Of a DNA stretch of 13,971 nt, positions 1 to 8,688 are shown in pieces. The first letter of the stretch is position 1. Every line of letters starts with the position of its first letter. Both the position numbers and the translations under genes were made by a program. A model generated the notes under the pieces. The model saw nothing but the letters and a program-made list of their open reading frames with translations. It was not told where the DNA came from and made no database searches. The stretch comes from Bacteroidales bacterium (GTDB taxonomy: Bacteria; Bacteroidota; Bacteroidia; Bacteroidales; UBA932), in assembly GCA_016285215.1 (NCBI GenBank), contig JAEEQI010000049.1, positions 1 to 13,971 of the forward strand. Reading direction: 5' to 3'.

Positions 1-25
1 TATATGTTTTCAAAAAATATACCAC

Positions 26-1630
26 TTATTCCTGGGGCTTGCCAATGGCCATCAGCCGTTTCTCAAATTCTTCGTTGGAGTAGATGGACGCATTGCGGAG
101 TTTAACCCTGTAATTATATATGGTAGAGGGGGATTTCTTAAGGAAGCGGGAGATATCGGCCGATTCGGTTACGCCCAGGCGGATGAGGGCAAAGATGCGA
201 AGCTCGTTGGTCAGTTTCCCTTTCGGGAGATTCTGACCCACGCGCTGATCTTCCTTGAGCAGGGCGTTGAGTTTTTCCACAAAGTCCGGGAAGGCAGCCA
301 GGAAAGCGCGGTCAAACTCCGAGAGCAGGGTCTCGCGTTTGGCATCTATATAATCGTCTGAGCGAAGGGCGCGGGTAATTTCCTCTATGTCCTTAGATTT
401 GGCCACCACCCTTATGCTGGAGCGGTATTCTTCCAGGCTGTTGATGTGGGAGGTGAACATAGTCACGTACTGTCCCAGGGTGCTTTCCATCACTTGGATG
501 GAGCGGCTCAGCTTCTGGTTGGCGCTCTTGACTTTGCGGTTAAGTCTGACAATCCTGATCTGGAACCTTCTTACGATGAACAGGCCAATCACACTGGCCA
601 GTAGCAGCAGACCCAGCAGGATAAGGATGAGGAGAACGTCCTTGTAGCGCTGGGAGCTGATTTTCTCGTACGAGGCAATGACCTCCGGCATAAAGTGGGA
701 GATTTCCTCCAGGCACACGCGGGCATCGGCCTGGGTGGCGTCGTCGTAGGCGCGTGTGATATAGGAGAATGCGCGGTGCGTTTGCCCGTTTTCCATAGCC
801 ATCTGGGCCGTTTTGATGAGGGAACGGGAAGACCGTACGCCTTCTACGAGGTCGTACCAGGCGCTGATGGCATAGTGGGTGAGGGCCTTGTCCAGGTTTC
901 CCTCTTCTCTGTAAGTCTTGGCCAGGCAGTAATTGAGGATGGACAGCTCGTCGTGGGAGGTGGGGTTGGTGGTCAGGTACTGTTCCAACACCTTTCTGGC
1001 CTCTCCCGGGCGTCCCTCGTCAATTAAATTCTCGTGCGTATACGTGTAGAAATACAGGACGGTGCTGTCTGCCGCGTTGAAGATGAGATTGCGGTAGTAG
1101 TGTTCCTTTGCATCCAGCCTTTCGTTGAACAGGGGGTCTTTGTTGGTGAGTTTGAGGCCGTGATGCAGGGAAATGAGCGACCTGTGATAGGAAACCAGCG
1201 CCTGCGGCGAGGTATTTCTGTCTATTACCATAGAATCCAGCACCTGTTCTGCATAACGGTACATACCTGAGATGATATAGCGGTCTGCGCGGTCGTTGAG
1301 GGCGTCGTTGATAAGGGCCTGGTCTCCTATCTTTTTGGCCAGCGCCTCTTTCTTATGGGCATAATAAAGGGCCGAATCCAGATTGTAGCGCGCGTTTTCT
1401 ACGTAGAGCTGCTTCAAAATGGGATAGCGCTCCCGGTCTGTGGATACTTGCCCCAGGCGGGTGCGCAGGCTGTCCATTCGGGCCTCTTTCTGGCGGATAA
1501 TGCTCTTCTCTTCCTTAAGCAGCTGGTCCAGTTTGGAGAGGGCTGCTTCCTGCTCGGCGCTCTTGTGATTGGGGTTTCCCATCCAGAGGAGAGCCCCAAG
1601 GAGTACGGTGACAAAACAGGGATAGAACAT
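26..1630 (-). CDS. Membrane-spanning DUF6377-type transcriptional regulator (TPR sensor + HTH)
   Basis: Probable local transcription regulator of 534 aa. In order: a hydrophobic signal or anchor segment at about residues 1-18; a coiled stretch rich in K/E (about 30-60); an all-helical TPR-like region (about 75-310); a strong transmembrane helix (about 332-354, LLILILLGLLLLASVIGLFI); a coiled-coil linker (about 360-390); and a C-terminal helical domain ending in a LuxR-like helix-turn-helix (about 474-512, containing IRLGVTESADISRFL and SPSTIYNYRVKLR). This layout is what I know of DUF6377 proteins and resembles the SusR type of regulator: a periplasmic sensor joined through the membrane to a cytoplasmic DNA-binding domain, with no kinase. 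The reading frame extends upstream to an ATG at 1693, but a consensus promoter lies between the two ATGs, so I choose the start at 1630. It is divergent from the transport operon, which it may control. The family call is from memory of conserved patterns; the target genes are inferred. Confidence 0.82.
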   Translation of the reverse strand: MFYPCFVTVLLGALLWMGNPNHKSAEQEAALSKLDQLLKEEKSIIRQKEARMDSLRTRLGQVSTDRERYPILKQLYVENARYNLDSALYYAHKKEALAKKIGDQALINDALNDRADRYIISGMYRYAEQVLDSMVIDRNTSPQALVSYHRSLISLHHGLKLTNKDPLFNERLDAKEHYYRNLIFNAADSTVLYFYTYTHENLIDEGRPGEARKVLEQYLTTNPTSHDELSILNYCLAKTYREEGNLDKALTHYAISAWYDLVEGVRSSRSLIKTAQMAMENGQTHRAFSYITRAYDDATQADARVCLEEISHFMPEVIASYEKISSQRYKDVLLILILLGLLLLASVIGLFIVRRFQIRIVRLNRKVKSANQKLSRSIQVMESTLGQYVTMFTSHINSLEEYRSSIRVVAKSKDIEEITRALRSDDYIDAKRETLLSEFDRAFLAAFPDFVEKLNALLKEDQRVGQNLPKGKLTNELRIFALIRLGVTESADISRFLKKSPSTIYNYRVKLRNASIYSNEEFEKRLMAIGKPQE

Positions 1631-1653
1631 AGTATTATTAAAATAATTTTTTA

Positions 1654-1684
1654 CAAAATTACAAAAAAGAATAAAAATGGCAAA
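1654..1684 (-). promoter_or_regulatory. Bacteroides-type promoter of the regulator gene
   Basis: On the minus strand TTTG (1684-1681) is followed after exactly 19 bp by TAATTTTG (1661-1654). This matches the Bacteroidota consensus TTTG-N19-TAnnTTTG at both elements. Transcription would start near 1648, giving a leader of roughly 18 nt before the ATG at 1630. The in-frame ATG at 1693 lies upstream of the -33 element and so cannot be translated from this promoter. Confidence 0.72.
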
Positions 1685-1792
1685 TGAGGCCATCTACTAA
1701 AACGATATGTCTCACTATTTCTTAGACACTTGAATATCAACGTGTTACTAATATTTGATTTGAAACAGACTCTACTATTCCATTTTGCTTTC

Positions 1793-1823
1793 TTTTATTA
1801 TTGTACGCGTTATAATAATTTTG
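1793..1823 (+). promoter_or_regulatory. Probable promoter of the SusC/SusD operon
   Basis: TAATTTTG at 1816-1823 fits the Bacteroides -7 consensus TAnnTTTG exactly and is identical to the -7 box of the divergent regulator. The -33 position, 19 bp upstream, holds only TTTT (1793-1796); a proper TTTG lies too far away (1784-1787, 28 bp). A good -7 with a poor -33 would fit a promoter that needs an activator, though that is inference. The expected transcription start is near 1830, with a leader of about 38 nt. Confidence 0.55.
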
Positions 1824-1867
1824 CGTTGGCTAACTGCAAATTATTAATCCTAATTATTTCAAACCAT

Positions 1868-4800
1868 ATGTTGCACAAAAAACTGTTCTCTGTACTGGCC
1901 GTACTGATTGGTATGGCGGTCTCTTTTGACGCTCTGGCGCAAAAGCAAACAGTGAGTGGTACCGTGCAGGACGAAATGGGCCCCATCGTGGGAGCCGTGG
2001 TCCAGGCAGAAGGAACCAACGCTGTAACAGACATGGATGGTAACTTCACCATCAATGTTACTTCCCGTGCCGTACTGGAAGTTTCTTGCCTGGGTTACAA
2101 GACCCAGCAGGTTCCCGTGAACGGTCGGAGTCGTATTACCATTACATTAGAGGAAGACAGCTTCATGCTGGAAGACGCCGTTGCGGTAGGTTACGGTACC
2201 ACCAAGAAGGCCAACCTCACCGGTGCCGTTTCCGTGGTTAAGGCGGAAGCTCTGAAAGACCGTTCGGCCCTGGATGTGGGTCACATGCTTCAGGGTACGG
2301 TTCCCGGCCTTAACGTTTCTTCTGCATCCGGTCGTCCCGGCCAGGCCGCCAGCCTGAATATCCGCGGTTGGAACTCCATCAACGGAGGCAGCCCGCTGGT
2401 GCTCATTGACGGTGTGGAAGGTGATATCCAGTACATCAACCCTGCCGATGTGGACAACATCTCTGTGATCAAGGATGCTGCCGCCGCCGCTATTTACGGT
2501 GCTAAAGGTTCGGCCGGTGTTATTCTGGTAAACACCAAGAACGGTTCCAAGGACCGCGACGGTAGGGCCAAGGTTACCTACAGCGGCCGCGTGGGCTTCA
2601 CGGCTCCTACGGCTTCCACTGATTGGGAAACCCGCGGTTACTACACCGTGTACCTTTCCAACCTGTTCATGAAGACCTACAACAATTCCCCTAACTACAA
2701 CTATTCCGACGCCGATATGGAGGAACTCTGGGCCCGCCGCAACGACGTGGTGGAGAATCCCGCCCGTCCCTGGGTGGTGATCACGCAGGACCAGAACGGC
2801 AAGGATGTCTATAACTATTATGCCAACACCGACTGGTGGCACGTGCTGTATAAGGACAACAAGCCCACTACCAGCCACACTATCACTGCCAGTGGTGCTA
2901 CCGACCACGTGAACTACCTCATTTCCGGCGGTTACACCTACGAGCAGGGTATGTTCAACATCAACCCCGATACCTACAACCGCTATAACCTGCGCGCGAA
3001 GGTGAGCTTTGATGTGACCAAGTGGCTCCGTATCGGCAACAACTTCAGCTACTTCAACAGCGCTTACACCTATCCGGGCCGCGGCGGTATCAACAACTCC
3101 CTGTATGGTGCTTCTGCCCATGCTTCGGCCAGCTACCCCGCCTACAACCCCGACGGTACCGTCATTTATATGACCAAGTATAATGGCAGCACGCTTATGG
3201 ACGGTCTTATGATGGCTCTCAACAACGGTGACACCAACACCGACCGTATTGACAACCTTAGCAATACCGTTGATATTACCATTACTCCATTCAAGGGCTT
3301 TACCATCAAGGGTGACTATACTTATGCTTTCCGTCTGGTTCGCTATATGAACCGTACCATGCCCGGTTATTATTCCAAGGATCCCGGTGTCATTGAGACT
3401 ATGACCACCGGTGCTGCCTTTGAGAACAAGCTTACCGAGCAGTCCAATGTTCACACCTCCCAGGTGGCCAACCTCTATGCCACTTATGAGCATAGCTGGA
3501 AAGAGGCCCACAACCTCAAGGTTATGGCCGGTGTCAACTATGAGACCAAGCACATCAAGGACCTGGAAGCCGTTGGTTACGACCTCTTCTCCTATGAGCT
3601 CAACGACCTCAATCTCGTGGGCGCCGATGCCGAAGGCAACAAGCGTATGGAGGTTGCCGGCGGTCAGAATGAGTATCGCACCGCCGGTTACTTCGGCCGT
3701 ATCAACTACGACTATATGGGACGTTACCTCGTGGAGGTGAACGGCCGTTACGACGGTTCTTCCCGCTTCCTTCGCGGCAGCCGCTGGGTATTCTCCCCGT
3801 CCGTTTCCCTGGGTTGGAGAATCAGTGAAGAGCCTTTCTTCGCCCCTGCCAAGGAATGGTGGGACAACCTGAAGATCCGCGCTTCCTTCGGTCAGCTGGG
3901 TAACCAGCAGATGAGCGAGTACTATCCCGCCATCCGCACCATCTCCACCGGTTCCCAGTCCACTTACCTGCTGGGCGGTGCCAAACCGGCCCTGGCTACC
4001 ATTTCGGCCCCTGTTTCTTCCGGTCTTACCTGGGAGCGCTCCATTCAGACCAACGTGGGTCTGGATATGACCTTCCTGGGCGGCCGCCTGGATTTCTCGG
4101 CCGAAGCCTACGTCCGTGACACCAAGGACATGCTCACCGCCGGTGAAGTGCTGCCTGCCACCTATGGTTACAGCTCCGCCCCCAAGGAGAACGTGGCCGA
4201 CCTCCGCACCAAGGGTTATGAACTCAACCTGGGCTGGAAGGATTCCTTCAAGATTGCCGGCAAGCCTTTCCATTACAACGCCAGCATTCTGTTCAGTGAC
4301 TATGTATCCCACATCACCCGCTTCAACAACCCCGATTATCTCCTTTCCAAGAACTATTGGGTGGGTATGAAGTACGGTGACATCTGGGGTTACCATATCG
4401 AGGGCCTGTTTGCTTCCGATGAGGACGCCGCCGCCTGGACCGCCAAGGTGAATCAGTCCAAGGTGAACAGCATCATCAACGCCAGCGTGGGTGATATCAA
4501 CCCGGTTACCGGCGCTCCCGGTCTCCGTGCCGGCGACCTGCAGTTTGCCGACCTCGATGGCAACGGCCGAATTGACGAAGGTAACGGCAAGGTAGGTGAC
4601 AGCGGTGATATCCGCGTCATCGGTAACAGCCAGCCCCGTTACAACTTTGGTATCAACCTGGGTGCTTCCTTCGTAGGATTTGACCTGGCTGTGTTCTTCC
4701 AGGGCATTGGCCACATGGACTGGTATCCTCAGTACGAGGTACGTCAGTTCTGGAGCCTGTACGCCCGTCCGTTCGCCTCCTTCATCCCCCGCGACTTCCA

Positions 4801-5152
4801 GAATATGTACTGGAGCGAGGAGAATCCCAACGCCTACTTCCCGCGTCCCCGCGGTTATGTGGCCGGTGTGAACGCCAGCCGTGAGCTTTCTGCAACCAAC
4901 GACCGTTATCTGCAGAACATTGGCTACCTGCGTCTGAAGAACCTCACCTTCGGCTATACCCTGCCGGAGAAACTTACCAGAAAGATTGGCATCGACCGTC
5001 TTCGCTTCTACTTCTCGGGTGAAAACCTGTTCTACTGGGCACCCGGTCTGCACTCCAAGTATATCGATCCTGAAATGGCCCAGACCAACGGTAACCTGCG
5101 CATCTATCCCTGGCAGAAGACCATTATGTTTGGTGTAGATATAACCCTTTAA
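1868..5152 (+). CDS. SusC/RagA-family TonB-dependent outer-membrane transporter
   Basis: Outer-membrane transporter of 1094 aa that takes up a SusD-bound ligand using TonB energy. A signal peptide covers residues 1-25 (basic start, hydrophobic core, cleavage after DALAQ). It is followed by a carboxypeptidase-regulatory-like domain (about 27-96, GTVQDEMGPIVGA and the DMDGNFTI turn), the TonB plug (about 112-228, with the SusC signature AVGYGTTKKANLTGAVS, NIRGWNS, PLVLIDGVEG, and IYGAKGSAGVILVNTK), and a long beta-barrel. Near residue 895 is the acidic DLDGNGRIDEG loop common in SusC proteins, and the chain ends in the barrel-type GVDITL. Its length is normal for the family. The frame extends 46 codons upstream to 1730, but those codons are AT-rich, cover the promoter, and precede the true signal peptide, so the start at 1868 is preferred. 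It is first in the operon, 13 bp before the SusD gene. The ligand cannot be read from the sequence. Confidence 0.96.
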   Translation: MLHKKLFSVLAVLIGMAVSFDALAQKQTVSGTVQDEMGPIVGAVVQAEGTNAVTDMDGNFTINVTSRAVLEVSCLGYKTQQVPVNGRSRITITLEEDSFMLEDAVAVGYGTTKKANLTGAVSVVKAEALKDRSALDVGHMLQGTVPGLNVSSASGRPGQAASLNIRGWNSINGGSPLVLIDGVEGDIQYINPADVDNISVIKDAAAAAIYGAKGSAGVILVNTKNGSKDRDGRAKVTYSGRVGFTAPTASTDWETRGYYTVYLSNLFMKTYNNSPNYNYSDADMEELWARRNDVVENPARPWVVITQDQNGKDVYNYYANTDWWHVLYKDNKPTTSHTITASGATDHVNYLISGGYTYEQGMFNINPDTYNRYNLRAKVSFDVTKWLRIGNNFSYFNSAYTYPGRGGINNSLYGASAHASASYPAYNPDGTVIYMTKYNGSTLMDGLMMALNNGDTNTDRIDNLSNTVDITITPFKGFTIKGDYTYAFRLVRYMNRTMPGYYSKDPGVIETMTTGAAFENKLTEQSNVHTSQVANLYATYEHSWKEAHNLKVMAGVNYETKHIKDLEAVGYDLFSYELNDLNLVGADAEGNKRMEVAGGQNEYRTAGYFGRINYDYMGRYLVEVNGRYDGSSRFLRGSRWVFSPSVSLGWRISEEPFFAPAKEWWDNLKIRASFGQLGNQQMSEYYPAIRTISTGSQSTYLLGGAKPALATISAPVSSGLTWERSIQTNVGLDMTFLGGRLDFSAEAYVRDTKDMLTAGEVLPATYGYSSAPKENVADLRTKGYELNLGWKDSFKIAGKPFHYNASILFSDYVSHITRFNNPDYLLSKNYWVGMKYGDIWGYHIEGLFASDEDAAAWTAKVNQSKVNSIINASVGDINPVTGAPGLRAGDLQFADLDGNGRIDEGNGKVGDSGDIRVIGNSQPRYNFGINLGASFVGFDLAVFFQGIGHMDWYPQYEVRQFWSLYARPFASFIPRDFQNMYWSEENPNAYFPRPRGYVAGVNASRELSATNDRYLQNIGYLRLKNLTFGYTLPEKLTRKIGIDRLRFYFSGENLFYWAPGLHSKYIDPEMAQTNGNLRIYPWQKTIMFGVDITL

Positions 5153-5165
5153 TTGAATGTGCCTT

Positions 5166-6959
5166 ATGAAAAAGATAGCATATATCCTGCTTCCCATCCT
5201 GGCCGGTTTTACTTTGACTGGCTGTGACGATTTGCTGGACGTCTACCCCCTGGACCGTATGTCTCCCGAGACCTTCTACAAGTCTGAGACGGAACTCCAG
5301 GCCTATGGCATGAACCTCTATGCCATGCTGCCCGGTGGCTCTTCCCTCTACATTGAAGATGCCGATACCTATATCCAGATGGGTCTGACCGACGAGCAGA
5401 AAGGTACCCGTACCGTTCCCGCTTCCGGCGGTGGCTGGAGCTGGGGAAATCTGCGTACCGCCAATACTATGTTGGAGTATCTCCCCAACTGTTCCGACGC
5501 TGCCGTACGCGCCAAGTATGAGGGCTTTGCCCGCTTCTTCCGCGCCTACTTCTATTTCAATATGATCAAACGCTTCGGCGAAGTGCCGTGGTATGACAAG
5601 CCGGTTGGTTCGGCCGATACCGAGGCCCTCAACCGTCCCCGCGATTCCCGTGAGTTCATTATGACCAAGATGATCGAGGACATTGACTGCGCCATTGCCA
5701 ACCTGCCCTCCACCAAGAGCGCCTACGAGATTACCAAGTGGACCGCTATGGCCCTGAAGTCCCGTTTCCTGCTGTTCGAAGGCACCTTCCGCAAGTATCA
5801 CACCGAGTTTGACTACGGTGCCGATGCCCACAGCTGGGAGTGGTACCTGAACGAGTGCGCCAAGGTTTCCGAAGAGTTTATGGCCAACAGTGGTTATACC
5901 CTTCATACCGCCGGCGGTGCCAACAAGGCTTACTACAGCCTGTTCACCACCAACGACGCCATTGAAAACATTGACGAGGTTATCCTGGCCCGCAACTACA
6001 ATGCCGCTTACGGTGTAACGCACGACGCTACCGGTGTGATGCATGCTTCTACCCGTGGCCGTTACGGTATGACCCGCAAGATGGTGGCCAGCTACCTGAT
6101 GGCCGACGGTTCCCGCTTCACGGACCAGGCCGGTTGGGAGACCATGGACTTCATGACGGAAATGCAGAACCGCGATCCCCGTCTGGCCCAGTCCATCCGT
6201 ACCCCTGGTTACAAGCGTCTGGGTGAGAGTGCTCTTTGCCCTCCCGAATTCGAATACTGCCTCACCGGTTATCATCCGGCCAAGTATGTGGTTGAGACCC
6301 AGTATGACGCCTACAACAGCTCCGAGACCGACCTGATCATCTTCCGTGCTGCTGAGATTATGCTCAACTATGCCGAAGCCAAGGCCGAAGCCGGCTCGCT
6401 GACGCAGACCGACCTGGACCAGAGCATCAACCGCATCCGTTCCCGCGCCGGTATGCCGGCCCTGAACATGGCTGCGGCCAATGCCAACCCCGATCCCTAT
6501 CTTACCAATGAAGCCTGGGGCGGTTACCAGAACGTAACCGGCGCCAACAAGGGTGTCATCCTGGAAATCCGCCGCGAGCGTGCCGTAGAGCTGGCTCAGG
6601 AAGGTTTCCGTTACTATGACCTGATTCGTTGGAAAGAAGGTAAGATCCTGGAGAAGCAGTACTACGGTATGTACTTCCCGGGTCCCGGCGAGTACGACCT
6701 CAACGGTGACGGTCTTATGGACATCCTCCTTTATGAAGATGTGAAGCCCGCCAGCACGGCCCCTGCCCAGTATAAGATTGGCAGCGCCGAGTTCATCCTC
6801 AGCAACGGCAATTCCGGCTACGTGAACCTCTTCAAGAATATCCAGTGCAAGTGGAACGACGGCCGTGACTACCTCTATCCCATCCCCTCCAACGAGCGCG
6901 GCCTCACCGGCGGTGCCCTGACGCAGAATCCCGGTTGGGACGACGGTTTAACTTTCTAA
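5166..6959 (+). CDS. SusD/RagB-family substrate-binding surface lipoprotein
   Basis: Surface lipoprotein of 597 aa that caps the SusC channel and binds the ligand. The signal peptide ends in lipobox LTGC (lipidated Cys20), followed at once by CDDLLDVYP, a classic SusD mature start. Family hallmarks are an N-terminal SusD-like region (RFFRAYFYFNMIKRFGEVP near 125-145), the helical segment AAEIMLNYAEAKAEAG (near 395-410), the IRSRAGMP motif, the strongly conserved RRERAVELAQEGFRYYDLIR (near 470-490), and the C-terminal YLYPIPSNERGLTG ending NPGW. A DLNGDGLMD loop near residue 515 could bind calcium. An in-frame ATG three codons earlier (5157) is possible, but ATGAAAAAG at 5166 gives the usual lipoprotein start. 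It lies 13 bp after the transporter gene, and the two products should form one outer-membrane complex. Ligand specificity is unknown. Confidence 0.96.
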   Translation: MKKIAYILLPILAGFTLTGCDDLLDVYPLDRMSPETFYKSETELQAYGMNLYAMLPGGSSLYIEDADTYIQMGLTDEQKGTRTVPASGGGWSWGNLRTANTMLEYLPNCSDAAVRAKYEGFARFFRAYFYFNMIKRFGEVPWYDKPVGSADTEALNRPRDSREFIMTKMIEDIDCAIANLPSTKSAYEITKWTAMALKSRFLLFEGTFRKYHTEFDYGADAHSWEWYLNECAKVSEEFMANSGYTLHTAGGANKAYYSLFTTNDAIENIDEVILARNYNAAYGVTHDATGVMHASTRGRYGMTRKMVASYLMADGSRFTDQAGWETMDFMTEMQNRDPRLAQSIRTPGYKRLGESALCPPEFEYCLTGYHPAKYVVETQYDAYNSSETDLIIFRAAEIMLNYAEAKAEAGSLTQTDLDQSINRIRSRAGMPALNMAAANANPDPYLTNEAWGGYQNVTGANKGVILEIRRERAVELAQEGFRYYDLIRWKEGKILEKQYYGMYFPGPGEYDLNGDGLMDILLYEDVKPASTAPAQYKIGSAEFILSNGNSGYVNLFKNIQCKWNDGRDYLYPIPSNERGLTGGALTQNPGWDDGLTF

Positions 6960-6972
6960 GATGCACCCAAGT

Positions 6973-8673
6973 ATGAAAAAGATATTTTCCTATACCCTGA
7001 TAATGGCCCTTGCTGTTCTGGCTTCCTGCCAGCAGAAGGGTCCGGCAGAGGGCGAAGTAACCATGCCTGGAGTTTTCTATGCCGATATTCCCGGAGAGAA
7101 AGCCGTCGTGGAAATTGCCCCCGGAGCCAGCAAAACTTACAGCCTCAAGGCCTGCGCTTTCCAGAACCAGGTGACCGACATTGTGATGAACTTCTCGTTC
7201 AAGACCGATCCCGACGCCGTGGAAACGTTCAACCAGGCCCATGGCACCTCTTATGTGATGTGCCCCGGTTCGGCCTTTGAATTCCTGAGCAACGATGTAA
7301 TGATTCCCCGTTACGGACAGGCTTCCACCACGGCGCGCATCAAAGTGAGCGCATCCGGTCTGGACCAGAATGTTACCTACATCCTGCCCGTGACTCTGGA
7401 CAAGGCCCAGCAGACCGAGAATTGGGCTGTGGCCGATACCCTGGCCGCCTATGTGCTCTTCAAGATGAGTGATTATGACCCTCACGGTCCCGGTACCGAA
7501 GGCAATCCTTATCCCATCACGTCCATCAGTGACTTCCAGGATATGAAGAACAAGCTGACGGAAGGCAGTATGGTTTATTTCAGCCTGGAGAATGACATTG
7601 ATATGGCTAACGCCACCGATTGGGAACCCATCAACCCGCTGGGCTTCCCCTTCACCCTGGACGGTAAGGATTACACCATTTCCAACTTCACCGGTACTAC
7701 CAGCCTGTTCGGCATGGTGGTGGGTAAACTCCACAACCTGAACGTGACCAACGCAAACATCACCAATGCTTCCGGTCCTATCGGCATTTTGGGCGCCTAT
7801 GGCGGTACCCAGGACGTCGCCGTGGAAGTGACCCGCGTAAACGTGAGCGGTAAGATCAACAACACCGCTTCACACGGAACCGGCGGTCTGTTTGGTGTCA
7901 TTGTCAACGCCAACATCAACATCTGCTCGGCCGACGTAACCATCGTTTCCACCAAGTACGATTCCGGCGGTATCTACGGTTATGACAATACCCAGGCTCC
8001 CAAGCGCAGTATTATCTCCAACTGCTGGACGTCCGGCGACATCACCGGTAACCGTATGGTAGGCGGTATTGCAGGTAACGCTGCCAACAACGCCAACTAT
8101 AGCGAGGTGGTTATCCGCAACTGCTACTCTACCGCCCGCGTACACGCCCAGTTCAAGTATGGCGGTATTGTTGGTGACGCCGCTCAGGGTCAGAAGAACG
8201 GCGAAGGCCTGGATATCAAGAACCACGTTGAGAAGTGCATCGCCTGGAACGAAGCCATCTATTCCGATGTGGCCGATGCTTCCGTGCACTACAGCGCCGG
8301 TGCCGTGGTGGGCTTCACTTCCGTCAAGAACTATCTGGTAGACTGCTACCGCAAGCCCGACCTGGCTTTCTCCGATTGCCCTGGTAACACCACCAATCTG
8401 TTGGTGGATCAGGAGAACGCTTCTCCGGATTCCCCGCTGAAGGAAGTGGCTGTAAGCCCCGGCAGCACCAACTACAATTTCCCGTACCACGGAAAGGCCG
8501 CCAAGGCAGGTGCTACGGCATCTGACGTGGCCAAGGCCCTGGGTTGGGACGAGACCATCTGGGATCTGTCCGGAGACCTTCCGTTCTTTGTGGGTGGAGA
8601 TGCCCCCGTGGTTGTCGTTGACGACAATGCCGGTGCCCAGCTCCCCGACTTCCCCGAGGTTCCTTTTAATTAA
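6973..8673 (+). CDS. Lipoprotein A: BT_3987-like (DUF1735) N-domain plus GLUG-repeat region
   Basis: Predicted surface lipoprotein of 566 aa in the position after SusD where glycan-binding proteins are common. Lipobox LASC gives lipidated Cys19. Residues about 30-145 look like the BT_3987-like/DUF1735 domain (GASKTYSLKA, ETFNQAHGTSYVM, NVTYILPVTL), a beta-sandwich found in surface glycan-binding proteins and GH18 enzymes. From about 174 to 531 runs a repeat region of GLUG type and likely beta-helix fold: GTEGNPYPI entry motif, DIDM, YTISNF, then repeated GG(I/L)xG turns with NCWTSG, NCYSTA and CIAWN. The chain closes with YHGKAA and GWDETIWDLSGDLPF, then a short acidic tail. No catalytic motif is seen. 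The repeat half is paralogous to those of lipoproteins B and C, while the N-domain is unrelated to theirs. ATG 6961 is an alternative start four codons upstream; 6973 (ATGAAAAAG) fits the signal peptide better. Binding role is inferred. Confidence 0.85.
   Translation: MKKIFSYTLIMALAVLASCQQKGPAEGEVTMPGVFYADIPGEKAVVEIAPGASKTYSLKACAFQNQVTDIVMNFSFKTDPDAVETFNQAHGTSYVMCPGSAFEFLSNDVMIPRYGQASTTARIKVSASGLDQNVTYILPVTLDKAQQTENWAVADTLAAYVLFKMSDYDPHGPGTEGNPYPITSISDFQDMKNKLTEGSMVYFSLENDIDMANATDWEPINPLGFPFTLDGKDYTISNFTGTTSLFGMVVGKLHNLNVTNANITNASGPIGILGAYGGTQDVAVEVTRVNVSGKINNTASHGTGGLFGVIVNANINICSADVTIVSTKYDSGGIYGYDNTQAPKRSIISNCWTSGDITGNRMVGGIAGNAANNANYSEVVIRNCYSTARVHAQFKYGGIVGDAAQGQKNGEGLDIKNHVEKCIAWNEAIYSDVADASVHYSAGAVVGFTSVKNYLVDCYRKPDLAFSDCPGNTTNLLVDQENASPDSPLKEVAVSPGSTNYNFPYHGKAAKAGATASDVAKALGWDETIWDLSGDLPFFVGGDAPVVVVDDNAGAQLPDFPEVPFN
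7492..8565 (+). repeat. GLUG-repeat region, copy A
   Basis: Encodes residues 174-531 of lipoprotein A. It aligns by eye end to end with copies B and C through the ordered landmarks GxxNPY, DIDM, YTISNF, FG, NCWTSG, NCYSTA, CIAWN, CYRK, DCP, YHGKAA and IWDxSGD. It is the most diverged of the three and lacks the SPYD and LYG(N/E)C segments shared by B and C. Confidence 0.7.
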
Positions 8674-8688
8674 TAAACACGCTCAGGT

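Larger units (their letters stand above)
1631..1867. other. Divergent intergenic region between regulator and susC-like gene
   Basis: An AT-rich 237-bp non-coding stretch, clearly different in composition from the flanking GC-richer genes. It holds a promoter on each strand (separate entries) and between them a small dyad, TGTCT (1708-1712) and AGACA (1724-1728), with an 11-bp spacer. The dyad could be an operator but is short enough to arise by chance. In-frame extensions of both flanking ORFs into this region encode low-complexity hydrophobic residues and are not credible protein. Confidence 0.7.

Noticed and set aside
695..1687. Plus-strand open frames opposite the regulator gene
   Set aside because: They are antisense shadows with no family motif; the opposite strand has a clear TPR, transmembrane and HTH protein.
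1839..1858. Direct repeat AATTATT twice at 13-bp spacing in the SusC leader
   Set aside because: It is short and wholly A/T within an AT-rich stretch, so chance is the simplest explanation.
1730..1867. 46-codon upstream extension of the SusC frame
   Set aside because: It is AT-rich, contains the -7 promoter element, and would place a full signal peptide internally.
2147..5197. A 1016-codon open frame on the minus strand opposite the SusC gene
   Set aside because: It is a shadow of codon bias: the SusC gene rarely uses TTA, CTA or TCA, so the opposite strand lacks stops. The translation is a low-complexity mix of V, G, H and T with no recognisable domain or signal peptide.
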